Numbered from the stretch's first letter, positions 39,378-46,867 are shown. The stretch: 64,000 nucleotides of DNA from an uncultured Acholeplasmatales bacterium (GCA_944324805.1 CALUXS010000001.1:62001-126000), one strand, 5' to 3'. The notes: generated from the sequence alone by a model not told the origin. Made by a program: numbers and translations.

Positions 39378-41439
39378 AAAAGTAATATTAAAAGAAAAAT
39401 TTGTGATTCCTCAAATTGATGAAAAATATGAGGGCCTAAAAAAAACTAAGCCTGGCTTTGAAAAGTCCATCGCAGCATCTCCATATTTTGGAAGTAGAGT
39501 TAAAGATAAATTAGTTGTTCCTGACATTAAAGGGAAAATAAATGTTGATAAAGCATACGATTCTTTTAGACCAAAAAATGAAAAACATATAACAGATGAA
39601 CAATTGATTGCTCAATATGGTACTAAGTACTATGATTTTAATATTTTAAATGAAGAAAAAAGAAAGGAAATATTAGGAACTTCTTATGAAGAAAAGAAAG
39701 AACCTAATAATGAACCAACTAAAGAAAATGATGCTTTAGAAAAAGTTTTAGATGATGTAAATTTAGATGACACAGATAATGATTTATATAATGAATTTGA
39801 ACTTAAGCCAAAGCTTCATTTAGATCTTTCGGTTGATGAAGAAGAAGATTCTACACCTGAAACTACTAATGTATTTACTTCTAAAATACAAGAAGAAGTT
39901 TCTCATGAAAAGCCTTCTAGACCTAGTGAACCTGAAAAGATAGATGAAGAAGCTGCTGAAGAAGAATTTACAAGTAATTATGATAATTATCGTTTACCAC
40001 CATTATCAATTTTTAAGCACTCAGGATTAGCTAATGATGAAGTTCCTGCTTGGCTAATAGAAAAAAAGGAAACTATCAATCAATGCTTAAATAGTTTTGG
40101 AATTGGTGGAGAAGTTGTAAATTATACAAAAGGTCCAGCTTTTACGCGATATGAAATTATGATAGATTCAGGTGTTAAGGTAAATAAAATAACTAGTTTA
40201 TATGAAAATTTTCAGTTAGCTTTATCTGCTAAAAGCTTACGTTTATTAGCACCAATCCCTGGCAAAAAGACAATTGGTTTAGAGGTTCCTAATGATAAAG
40301 TAGATACTGTATTCTTCGGTGATATAATTAGTCCTGATTTTATCAGTAGTGGTAGTCCTTTAGAGGTATCTCTTGGTAGAAATATTGATGGTAGAGTAAT
40401 TACAAGAGCCATTGAGGATATGCCACATTGTTTAGTTGCTGGTGCGACTAAAAGTGGTAAATCAGTTTGTATGAATACTATGCTTATTTCATTACTTTGT
40501 AAAAACAAACCTGATGATTTAAAATTAATTTTAATCGATCCTAAGAAGGTAGAGATGAGCTTTTATGAGGAAATACCTCATTTAGTTACTCCTGTAATTA
40601 ATGACCCAACTATGGCAAGCCTAGGTCTTAAATGGGCTGTAGATGAAATGGAAAGAAGATATGACATTCTAAGTAAAGCAAGAGTTCGTAATTTAGAAGA
40701 TTATAATCGCAAAGTTAAAAACCATGAATTATCTATGAAAAAATTGCCATATATAGTAATTGTAATTGATGAGTTAGCTGATTTAATGATGACTTGTAGT
40801 AGCGATGTTGAAGATTCAATAAAGCGTATTACACAAAAGGCTCGTGCAGCTGGTATCCACTTGATTGTTGCTACCCAACGTCCTTCAGTACAAGTAATTA
40901 GTGGTAATATAAAGGCTAATATTCCTACTAGAATTGCATTTAGAGTTTCATCTTTCACTGATAGTAACACAATTCTAGATGAAGCAGGTGCTGAAACTTT
41001 ACTAGGTCGAGGAGATATGTTAATCAAGGATAGTGACATTCCTGAGCGTGTTCAAGGTGCTTATATTTCTGATGATGAAATTAATGCAGTATGTGATTAT
41101 ATACGTAATCAAGCAGAACCAGATTATATTTTTACTCATGAAGATTTAGAAAAGCAAATTGAAAATGAAAGAAATGGTGTTAGTATTGTAGGAAACAAAG
41201 AAATACCATCAGAACCAGAAAATGTTTTATACGAAGTTGCAAGATTATGTGTAGAAAATGGCACATGCTCAATTAATTTGATTCAAAACACATTTAATTA
41301 TGGCTTTAATAGAAGTTCTAGAATTGTATCTTTACTAGAACAAAGGGGAATTATAGGTCCTAAACCTGGTGGAACTAAAAGTCGTGAGGTTCTAGTAGAT
41401 ATTGCAGGGTTAAATAAAATCTTTGATAGAGAGGAATAA
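39367..41439 (+). CDS. ftsK: DNA translocase FtsK/SpoIIIE family, soluble form
   Basis: The 690-residue protein has the FtsK alpha-beta motor (Walker A GATKSGKSVCMN near residue 358, Walker B VIVIDELADLMM, and the ATQRPSVQVISGNIKANIPTRIAF block) and a C-terminal winged-helix gamma domain (about 625-690) that reads oriented DNA motifs. The first 230 residues are acidic and disordered-looking; the four N-terminal membrane helices of FtsK/SpoIIIE are missing. It pumps DNA during segregation or division. Directly downstream lies lepB. Confidence 0.9.
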   Translation: MKNKKVILKEKFVIPQIDEKYEGLKKTKPGFEKSIAASPYFGSRVKDKLVVPDIKGKINVDKAYDSFRPKNEKHITDEQLIAQYGTKYYDFNILNEEKRKEILGTSYEEKKEPNNEPTKENDALEKVLDDVNLDDTDNDLYNEFELKPKLHLDLSVDEEEDSTPETTNVFTSKIQEEVSHEKPSRPSEPEKIDEEAAEEEFTSNYDNYRLPPLSIFKHSGLANDEVPAWLIEKKETINQCLNSFGIGGEVVNYTKGPAFTRYEIMIDSGVKVNKITSLYENFQLALSAKSLRLLAPIPGKKTIGLEVPNDKVDTVFFGDIISPDFISSGSPLEVSLGRNIDGRVITRAIEDMPHCLVAGATKSGKSVCMNTMLISLLCKNKPDDLKLILIDPKKVEMSFYEEIPHLVTPVINDPTMASLGLKWAVDEMERRYDILSKARVRNLEDYNRKVKNHELSMKKLPYIVIVIDELADLMMTCSSDVEDSIKRITQKARAAGIHLIVATQRPSVQVISGNIKANIPTRIAFRVSSFTDSNTILDEAGAETLLGRGDMLIKDSDIPERVQGAYISDDEINAVCDYIRNQAEPDYIFTHEDLEKQIENERNGVSIVGNKEIPSEPENVLYEVARLCVENGTCSINLIQNTFNYGFNRSSRIVSLLEQRGIIGPKPGGTKSREVLVDIAGLNKIFDREE

Positions 41440-41442
41440 CTA

Positions 41443-42321
41443 ATGCGTAAGTATAAACGGAAATATTTAGAAATAGCAATAAAAAAAAATAAGACGTCAT
41501 ACAGTGATAGTTTGCTTATCATTAGAGAACTTAGGTTTTCTTCACTCTTTACTTTTTGTTTTGCGTTATTATTTTTCGTTTATTCTTTGCTAAATAAGGA
41601 ACAAATTTCTAAATTAGCTATTATAACTGCAGATACAATTTTTAATCATGAGGTGATTTTCTCACCTGCATATTATTATTTTGTTTGTTTGCTAATATTA
41701 GTAATCATTACGTTTGTTATGTTTTTAATTGCAAATTTGTTACGTTGTTTTTTAAAAAGTGATATAACAAAAAAACTTTATCGTATATTTAAGATGTATG
41801 ATTTAACTACTTTTGTAATGGCAATATTAGTAAGTATAAATTTTATAATTATGTTCATTATTACCCCAGTTACTATTGATGGTAATTCGATGAAAAACAC
41901 CTTAAATTCTGATGATAAAGTATTAATATGGCATTATGGTTATAAGCCAGAAAATGATGATATTATTATTTTTGATGCTGAAAGTATTGGTTATAAGGGA
42001 GAGTTTTTCGTAAAAAGAATAGTTTCTAGTCCAAATGATATTTTAACAATTGAAAAAAATGCTAGATCATTAGAATACTATTCTTTATATTGTAATGATA
42101 ATTTAATTGAGGATGAATTAACTATAGAAGAATGGAATAATATTACGGGTTTTAATGAAGAGAAAAAAGAATTTATCTTACCTGAAGATAAATATCTTAT
42201 TATGGGAGATAATAGAGATGCAAGCTTCGATGGCAGAAGCTTTGGTCTCATTGATGAAAAGGATATTTTAGGTAAAGTTATTATAAGATATTACCCTTTC
42301 AACAAGATTGGGTTACTTTAG
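41443..42321 (+). CDS. lepB: signal peptidase I with N-terminal membrane extension
   Basis: The 292-residue protein has three hydrophobic helices in about the first 140 residues and then the S26 catalytic domain: the nucleophile Ser in DGNSMKNTL near residue 149, the general-base Lys in FFVKRIV near residue 189, and the GDNRDASFDGRSFGLI box near residue 257. Most Firmicutes SipS-type enzymes have one helix and about 180 residues, so the extended N-terminus is unusual. It lies 3 bases after ftsK. The gene after it was originally rbgA, now split by the integrated element. Confidence 0.88.
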   Translation: MRKYKRKYLEIAIKKNKTSYSDSLLIIRELRFSSLFTFCFALLFFVYSLLNKEQISKLAIITADTIFNHEVIFSPAYYYFVCLLILVIITFVMFLIANLLRCFLKSDITKKLYRIFKMYDLTTFVMAILVSINFIIMFIITPVTIDGNSMKNTLNSDDKVLIWHYGYKPENDDIIIFDAESIGYKGEFFVKRIVSSPNDILTIEKNARSLEYYSLYCNDNLIEDELTIEEWNNITGFNEEKKEFILPEDKYLIMGDNRDASFDGRSFGLIDEKDILGKVIIRYYPFNKIGLL

Positions 42322-42330
42322 TAGATAATG

Positions 42331-42387
42331 AAGGAGGAAAAAGTTATGCAAAATTTAAATTGGTTGATTACGATTTATTGCAACCCC
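42331..42387 (+). pseudogene. rbgA: orphaned native rbgA start and attL
   Basis: AAGGAGGA at 42331-42338 and ATG at 42346 start a frame reading Met-Gln-Asn-Leu-Asn-Trp, which then runs into element sequence and stops at a TAG at 42388-42390. The first six residues match what is expected at the RbgA N-terminus (B. subtilis RbgA starts MTIQWFPGHM). The element half-site is 42363-42387, which contains GTTGATTACG and TTGCAACCCC. This is the left end of the insertion. Confidence 0.85.
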
Positions 42388-42518
42388 TAGCAAAAACCTT
42401 ATAAATAAAGGCTTTCCTTGATTTTTGATCTTGCACATTTTTGATAAAAAAAGCCTAAAATCATTCAAAATAGATAAAAATATAGCAAATTTAATGATAT
42501 TTATGATGGGAATTAGAA

Positions 42519-42542
42519 TGGTGATTACGTCATTGCAACCCC
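42519..42542 (+). repeat. second copy of the att half-site inside the left end
   Basis: TG followed by GTGATTACG and ATTGCAACCCC repeats the left half-site at 42363-42387 but is 3 bases shorter in the middle. The copies lie 158 bases apart in the same orientation. It may be a recombinase-binding accessory site or a scar of an earlier insertion. Confidence 0.65.
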
Positions 42543-42641
42543 ATAAAAAATTGTCCTTGCAACAAGAAAATAGTTGTTACACATTTTCATTTGCTAAAAA
42601 AGTATAGTATTATACTTATATGAAATGAGAGTGTGATAAAG

Positions 42642-42788
42642 ATGAAAAAAATAAAATTAAAAGTGGATAATATAGAATACGGAATGCTTGTGAACGGATT
42701 AGTTGAATTAAGAAATAAATTATTAAAAGAAAAAGAAGATACATCTCCTATTGATGAATTATTATTAAGATTAGTAGATAAAAAATAA
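42642..42788 (+). CDS. small conserved element protein upstream of parA
   Basis: A 48-residue frame with GAGAG about 12 bases upstream. It encodes a small, mostly helical, charged protein (KLKVDNIEYGMLVNGLVELRN). Similar tiny proteins precede parA in Tn1549-type conjugative elements of Firmicutes as far as I recall; function unknown. A terminator-like hairpin follows. Confidence 0.6.
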   Translation: MKKIKLKVDNIEYGMLVNGLVELRNKLLKEKEDTSPIDELLLRLVDKK

Positions 42789-42807
42789 ATAACATATAAC
42801 ATATTTT

Positions 42808-42838
42808 GAACTGGTAATAAAATATCAGTTCTTTTTTT
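42808..42838 (+). terminator. terminator before parA
   Basis: GAACTGGTA and TATCAGTTC arms (one G-T pair) are followed by seven T's. Confidence 0.75.
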
Positions 42839-42859
42839 GTGCCTTGAAATGGCAGTACA

Positions 42860-42887
42860 TAGCCATCTTATTTATATAAGGTGGCTA
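42860..42887 (+). promoter_or_regulatory. 12-bp hairpin just upstream of the parA ribosome binding site
   Basis: TAGCCATCTTAT-TTAT-ATAAGGTGGCTA forms a 12-bp stem with one G-T pair. It is not followed by a T tract, so it is more likely a translation or RNA-stability element or a DNA-binding site (for example a partition site) than a terminator. Confidence 0.5.
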
Positions 42888-42913
42888 AATATAAAAGAAA
42901 GGAGGAGATGAAG

Positions 42914-43738
42914 ATGTCACAATGTAAGGTAATTGCAGTTGCTAATCAAAAGGGTGGAGTTGGTAAAACAACAACGGCTTTTAGTACAGGAGTTGCATTA
43001 TCTCAAATGGGTAAGAAAGTTCTTTTAGTGGACGCTGATCCACAAGGTGATTTAACGACTTATATGGGTTGGTATGAACAAGATAAATTGCCTTTAACAT
43101 TAGCAGATTTAATGGAACAGTCTATGAATGACGAGCCAATAAAAGTAAAAAAAGCAATATTACACCATAAAGAAAATGTAGACTTAATTCCTGCTAATTT
43201 GGATTTGTCGGCAATGGAAATGTCATTAGTCAATGCAATGAGTAGGGAGTACACTATGAGAAATTGTTTGTCAGAAATCAAAAAAGATTATGATTATATT
43301 ATATTGGACTGTATGCCAAGTTTAGGTATGGTAACAATAAATGCTCTTGCTAGTGCAGATAGTGTTATTATTCCAGTTCAATCACAATTTCTTGCTGCAA
43401 AAGGTATGACGCATTTATTAAAAACAATTTCCAAAGTAAGAAGACAGATTAACCCAGATTTAAAAGTAGATGGTGTATTACTGACTTTGGTAGATAAAAG
43501 AACAAATTTATCAAAAGAAGTAAAAACACAACTACAAGAAAATTATGGAAGTATGTTCAATTTTTTTGAAACACAAATACCACTTGCAGTAAAAACAGCA
43601 GAATCAACTTCACGAGGTAAGAGCATATTCACTTACGATAAAAACAGTAAAGTGGCAGAGGCATATTCTTCATTTGCAAAGGAGGTGGTTGATATTGGCA
43701 AAGAACGAAACAAAAATGCCGTTTGCAAAGTTAGATGA
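42914..43738 (+). CDS. parA: ParA/Soj-family partition ATPase of the element
   Basis: The 274-residue protein has the deviant Walker A motif KGGVGKTTT near residue 16, the switch DADPQGDLT near residue 42, and the Walker B region YIILDCMPSLG near residue 127. ParA proteins move or position DNA molecules and are frequent in Firmicutes integrative elements. The start at 42914 has GGAGGAG 6-7 bases upstream; the longer frame to 42881 lies across that site. It overlaps the parB remnant by 44 bases. Confidence 0.9.
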   Translation: MSQCKVIAVANQKGGVGKTTTAFSTGVALSQMGKKVLLVDADPQGDLTTYMGWYEQDKLPLTLADLMEQSMNDEPIKVKKAILHHKENVDLIPANLDLSAMEMSLVNAMSREYTMRNCLSEIKKDYDYIILDCMPSLGMVTINALASADSVIIPVQSQFLAAKGMTHLLKTISKVRRQINPDLKVDGVLLTLVDKRTNLSKEVKTQLQENYGSMFNFFETQIPLAVKTAESTSRGKSIFTYDKNSKVAEAYSSFAKEVVDIGKERNKNAVCKVR

Positions 43739-43877
43739 CTTGTTTACAACAGAAGAAGAACGACAAACGGCTAATTTAGAAAAAGTTATTGATATACCAA
43801 TAACAGAAATTGAAGACTTTCCAAATCACCCATTTAAAGTTATTGTAAATGATGAATTAAAGGGCCTGTCTAAATAG
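43695..43877 (+). pseudogene. parB: truncated ParB-like gene (N-terminal fragment)
   Basis: A TTG start at 43695 with GGAGGTGG 6-7 bases upstream gives 60 residues beginning MAKNETKMPFAKLDDLF, which is the usual N-terminus of ParB-like proteins following parA in Tn1549-type conjugative elements (the segment EIEDFPNHPFKV marks the start of the ParB nuclease-like fold). The frame ends right after that segment, whereas ParB is normally 300 residues or more. The break is near 43860; everything beyond (the conjugation module in related elements) is missing. Confidence 0.8.
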
Positions 43878-43946
43878 CATTTTCCCACCTCCAATCATCA
43901 CATATAATTTTAACAAAATTGTTGTCAAATTATTTACGGATATCCG

Positions 43947-43975
43947 TTGACTTTTTGACGTCAAGGTGTTATAAT
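43947..43975 (+). promoter_or_regulatory. promoter of the unknown gene at 44095
   Basis: TTGACT at 43947-43952, 17-base spacer, TATAAT at 43970-43975. Two copies of TTAAGATAT (43989-43997 and 44004-44012) lie just downstream in the region where a repressor would block initiation. Confidence 0.8.
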
Positions 43976-43988
43976 TTTTTTTGCATAT

Positions 43989-44014
43989 TTAAGATATAGA
44001 TTATTAAGATATAT
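43989..44014. promoter_or_regulatory. tandem operator-like half-sites
   Basis: TTAAGATAT occurs twice, 15 bases apart, immediately downstream of a strong -10 box. The same half-site forms a perfect palindrome at 45185-45200, beside the XRE repressor gene, so this regulator is the likely ligand. Confidence 0.55.
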
Positions 44015-44036
44015 ATAGAATACAAAAGACGACAAT

Positions 44037-44076
44037 AGCAGTACATTAGAATTTTTTGTGTACTGCTTTTCTTTTG
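44037..44076 (+). terminator. leader hairpin with T tract (possible attenuator)
   Basis: AGCAGTAC (44037-44044) and GTACTGCT (44060-44067) form an 8-bp stem with a 15-base loop followed by TTTCTTTT. It lies between the promoter at 43947 and the start codon at 44095, so it may attenuate the downstream gene. Confidence 0.55.
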
Positions 44077-44094
44077 AGAAAGGAATGTAAAAAA

Positions 44095-44820
44095 ATGGAA
44101 CTAAATGAAAAAATCGAAAGTTATATTGATGAGTTTTATGTGTTATATAAATATGATGTAAAAAGTATTTTTAAATCTATGAATAAAGATATATCTACCA
44201 AAGAAAAAATGAAAAAATTAGATGATAAACAAATAAAGAATTTGATAAAGTTTTTTGATTCTTTTCTATTTATAATAGATTATAGTTTTTTAGATGGAAA
44301 AGGATTACTGTTTGCATTTGAAAATTATGATTATAATGCTACACCGTCATATAGACGAGTACATATTGTTACAACATTGCTTGAAAATGAAATAATCAAT
44401 ATAGAAGAAATTATGAATAATGAAAATCTTACTGATAAGCAGTTAATATATGAAATGGAATTACCAATGATCAAAAATATTGATGACAAAGAAGCAATAT
44501 ATAAAAGAGTGCCAATGATACCAGAGATTTATTCGTATTGTGAAAAGGCATTAAGTGAAATGTGCTATATAAATTTAAAAAAATTGACATTTACGCATTT
44601 ATTTGATTTTCAAAAAGACTGTTTAAAGGTATTGAAAAAAGTAAATAAAATGGATAATGAAGAACAAAAAAAGGAACTATTATATTGCTTTGCTAATAGT
44701 TCCATAAGTAATAAAGATATATTACTTTCTGATCCGATTTTACAAAATTATAGTTTTGATAGTAACAATGGAGATAATTGGAAGAATATCTATGACTTAC
44801 TGAAAGAAACAGTATTATAG
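44095..44820 (+). CDS. uncharacterised element protein
   Basis: I do not recognise this 241-residue protein. It is soluble, helical and lysine/asparagine-rich, with no membrane segment and no clear catalytic motif. The ATG at 44095 has an AAAGGA about 10 bases upstream; the longer frame to 44056 crosses the leader hairpin. It is controlled by a strong promoter with repressor-like half-sites and converges with the XRE gene (stops 1 base apart). Being regulated cargo in a mobile element, it may be a host-interaction, defence or toxin-type protein, but nothing in the sequence shows that. Confidence 0.6.
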   Translation: MELNEKIESYIDEFYVLYKYDVKSIFKSMNKDISTKEKMKKLDDKQIKNLIKFFDSFLFIIDYSFLDGKGLLFAFENYDYNATPSYRRVHIVTTLLENEIINIEEIMNNENLTDKQLIYEMELPMIKNIDDKEAIYKRVPMIPEIYSYCEKALSEMCYINLKKLTFTHLFDFQKDCLKVLKKVNKMDNEEQKKELLYCFANSSISNKDILLSDPILQNYSFDSNNGDNWKNIYDLLKETVL

Positions 44821-44821
44821 A

Positions 44822-45079
44822 TTATCTATACATATCAACTCTTGGTGGTAGTTTTTTAGCAAGTTTTGCTGTTTCTTCATTAAATAATGCAGCAGGTTTT
44901 ATACCAAAAGATTCAGCAATAAAATCTATATTTTTACAAGTGAGATTTGCGTCACCGGTTTCAATAGTGCTAATGTAAGCCATTTTGAACTTTGTCTTGT
45001 TTGCATATTCTTCTTGTGTTAAATGACGTTGGTATCTGTAATATTTAGTATTAAGACCAACTAATTCCATAGATTTCAT
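44822..45079 (-). CDS. XRE-family transcriptional regulator
   Basis: The 85-residue protein has an N-terminal Cro/CI-type helix-turn-helix at about residues 9-63 (LTQEEYANKTKFKMAYISTIETGDANLTCKNIDFIAESFGI). The start at 45079 has GGAGGTG about 8 bases upstream; the ORF from 45094 starts inside that site. It converges with the unknown gene at 44095 and diverges from the frameshifted gene at 45226. The palindrome between 45079 and 45226 and the half-sites at 43989 suggest it represses itself and both neighbours. Confidence 0.85.
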   Translation of the reverse strand: MKSMELVGLNTKYYRYQRHLTQEEYANKTKFKMAYISTIETGDANLTCKNIDFIAESFGIKPAALFNEETAKLAKKLPPRVDMYR

Positions 45080-45184
45080 AACAGACACCTCCATTCTTTT
45101 TTTAGTATAAGTTGTTAAGATAAAACTTATTCATATATAAATTATAAAGATAAAGATATAATAATTTAACACCACTAAAACTTA

Positions 45185-45200
45185 TTAAGATATATCTTAA
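45185..45200. promoter_or_regulatory. perfect 16-bp palindromic operator
   Basis: TTAAGATATATCTTAA reads identically on both strands. It lies 22 bases downstream of a TATAAT box (45157-45162) and just before the ribosome binding site of the gene at 45226. Related half-sites occur at 43989-44014. Confidence 0.7.
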
Positions 45201-45225
45201 ATAAAAATGAAAGGAAAGAAAAAAA

Positions 45226-45767
45226 ATGAATAATTTATTAAAAGAATTTGAAGTAATGCTTGATGACGAAGCAAAAAAAGTAGTAAATGAAATGGTGAAT
45301 ATGTATCATAAAAGAATTATTGTCAATAAACCTTATAGAGAAATTGTCAGAGATTTAGTTCCAAAAGAATTACAATACTATATACTTCTATTGAATTAAG
45401 AACATATCATTTTTTACCTGAAGAGTATTGTCCTGATTTTAATAATGAATATACTCTTTGTAAAAAAGAAGAACATCTTGAAGATCATCTATTAAAATAT
45501 TGTGAATATTGTAAAGAAGAAAATACTAAAAATCACTCAAAAGTTGCTAAAACAATGGCAGAAAAATTAGTACAATATCTGATAACAAATCCAGATAATA
45601 GGGAGGGATTATTAGAATTATCAGCAAAGTGGACAGAAGAATTGTTGCCAGAACATAATGATAGTGTTGATGTTGAAACAATAATGTTGTTTTTACAGAG
45701 TGAAATAGAAGATTTAGGATATAAGATAACAGAAATAAGTCCGCTTGTAATTGAAAAAAATATATGA
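45226..45767 (+). pseudogene. frameshifted element gene
   Basis: An ATG at 45226 (AAAGGAAAG upstream) starts a frame that stops at TAA 45397-45399. The -1 frame is open from 45339 and continues to a TGA at 45765-45767, reading a well-formed polar protein with Cys pairs (YCPDF, LCKKEEH, CEYC). Joined, they would give about 180 residues. No slippery heptamer is visible in the 45339-45396 window, so a one-base indel is more likely than programmed frameshifting. Translation could restart at ATG 45555, giving a 70-residue C-terminal piece. Family not recognised. Confidence 0.6.
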
Positions 45768-45778
45768 TTTATGTTAAT

Positions 45779-45816
45779 AAAACTACGACAAATATAGTCA
45801 TAGTTTTATTTTTTTT
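45779..45816 (+). terminator. terminator after the frameshifted gene
   Basis: AAAACTACGAC and GTCATAGTTTT pair with one C-A mismatch and are followed by ATTTTTTTTT. Confidence 0.8.
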
Positions 45817-46082
45817 TACAAATTTAGAGTAGTCGTCAAATTTTGACAAACTTTGCAAATAATATGTCGTATAATGTGGGCAATATAGCATTGCCTTATG
45901 CTATGTAATATAGAAAGAAGGAAAAGTGTTAGTAATGAAATAAATAGAATTTTAATTAAAAAATTAGTAGTATGTAGTATTTTTCTATTTAGGTAGGCTT
46001 CCTTATTACTGGCTAATTTTATTTTGGAAAATTATACATATAAAAAAGTTTAGTAGTATTTTTAACTTTTTGTGTAATTAAA
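45817..46082. other. non-coding stretch of the element with short inverted repeats
   Basis: No gene was seen. It holds a palindrome GTCAAA-T-TTTGAC (45835-45847) overlapping a TTGACA, a TATAAT at 45870-45875 (21 bases from that TTGACA, too far for a standard promoter), an ATAGCAT-TGCCTT-ATGCTAT hairpin near 45886, and two copies of TAGTAGTAT-like sequence. It probably contains the promoter and leader for the genes from 46119 on, but the exact start cannot be placed. Confidence 0.45.
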
Positions 46083-46118
46083 AGGCAATAGCATTCATTT
46101 TATGGAGGTTTATTGCCT
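46083..46118 (+). promoter_or_regulatory. hairpin enclosing the ribosome binding site of the small gene at 46119
   Basis: AGGCAATA (46083-46090) and TATTGCCT (46111-46118) are perfectly complementary. The GGAGG ribosome binding site lies in the loop and the ATG follows the 3' arm directly, so folding would modulate initiation. Confidence 0.55.
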
Positions 46119-46292
46119 ATGGATAGAAGATACTACTCTCCGAAAAAGGAAAATAAACAACATAATGCAGTTATTGAAAAGGTCAGATTCACCTACAAAC
46201 AAGGTGAGTTTGACCTTTTTTTTAATGTTCTTAAAGTGAGGACAGGCTGCCGTGATCCACCTTATCAATTTGTTTTTAAAAATTCAAATTGA
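46119..46292 (+). CDS. small conserved element protein (57 residues)
   Basis: A 57-residue frame from ATG 46119 with GGAGG upstream. It ends with the segment VRTGCRDPPYQFVFK, which I recall from small proteins just upstream of the sigma-like gene in Tn1549-type elements. Function unknown. Codons 21-35 form a strong terminator-like hairpin, so the same bases may be coding and regulatory. Confidence 0.6.
   Translation: MDRRYYSPKKENKQHNAVIEKVRFTYKQGEFDLFFNVLKVRTGCRDPPYQFVFKNSN
46179..46223 (+). terminator. terminator-like hairpin inside the 46119 gene
   Basis: AAGGTCAGATTCACCT (46179-46194) pairs with AGGTGAGTTTGACCTT (46202-46217), 16 bp with two G-T pairs, loop of 7, followed by T's. It lies in codons of the small gene, upstream of the sigma-like gene. 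This suggests attenuation controlled by translation or by an antiterminator. Confidence 0.7.
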
Positions 46293-46307
46293 TAGGAGGA
46301 AAGAAAA

Positions 46308-46784
46308 ATGGCAGAACGCCCAAAAAGAAGAAAAAGTAATGATAATCCTTATACATTAAATTATTGTGAGGAAACAAATATTTATACTATCTCGTTTAAA
46401 GATGGAAATGGTGTATTACAAAAAATAGAAGTTAGCGAAAGTATATTTAAAACATTTGATAGATTTGAACTTGATGATTTATCACAAATGAATGAATACG
46501 ATAATCATATAGAACATTCAGAAATCTATGAGAATAACTTGAATAGCCGTGCTATGGACAAGCCAATGAGTTTAGAAGATGAAGTAATAAATAAATGTAC
46601 TTTTGAAGATTTAAGAAGTGCAATAGAAAAATTACCAGAGGTACAAAAAAGAAGAATTAAAAAATATTATTTTCAAGAAAAAACAGAGCAAGAAATAGCA
46701 GATGAAGAAAATGCTACACAACAGTCAGTACATATCATTTTAGAGCGTGCAATAGAAAATTTGAAGAAAATATTAAAAAAATAA
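46308..46784 (+). CDS. sigma-70 region 4-like regulator of the element
   Basis: The 158-residue protein has a divergent N-terminal half and a C-terminal sigma-70 region 4-like helix-turn-helix (about residues 98-155: LRSAIEKLPEVQKRRIKKYYFQEKTEQEIADEENATQQSVHIILERAIENLKKIL). Such short sigma-like proteins are regular components of Tn916/Tn1549-type elements near the recombination module and are thought to control excision genes. There is a GGAGGA 7-8 bases before the ATG. A strong terminator follows. Confidence 0.8.
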   Translation: MAERPKRRKSNDNPYTLNYCEETNIYTISFKDGNGVLQKIEVSESIFKTFDRFELDDLSQMNEYDNHIEHSEIYENNLNSRAMDKPMSLEDEVINKCTFEDLRSAIEKLPEVQKRRIKKYYFQEKTEQEIADEENATQQSVHIILERAIENLKKILKK

Positions 46785-46819
46785 AAATTAGTGTCTGTTA
46801 TTTTACGTTTTAGTTAGGA

Positions 46820-46867
46820 AACAGGTGAGAGGGTAAGTTATTCCCTTTCACCTGTTCTCCTTTTTTA
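46820..46867 (+). terminator. terminator after the sigma-like gene
   Basis: AACAGGTGAGAGGG and CCCTTTCACCTGTT form a 14-bp stem (one mismatch), followed by CTCCTTTTTT. Confidence 0.88.

Noticed and set aside
40701-41039. 112-residue minus-strand frame inside ftsK
   Set aside because: Antisense shadow of the conserved FtsK motor region.
42425-42607. 60-residue open frame in the left end of the element
   Set aside because: It lacks a ribosome binding site, starts on a weak codon, crosses the second att half-site and has composition like translated AT-rich non-coding DNA.
45843-45875. TTGACA and TATAAT pair
   Set aside because: The spacer is 21 bases, too long for a sigma-A promoter; the TATAAT may have another partner.
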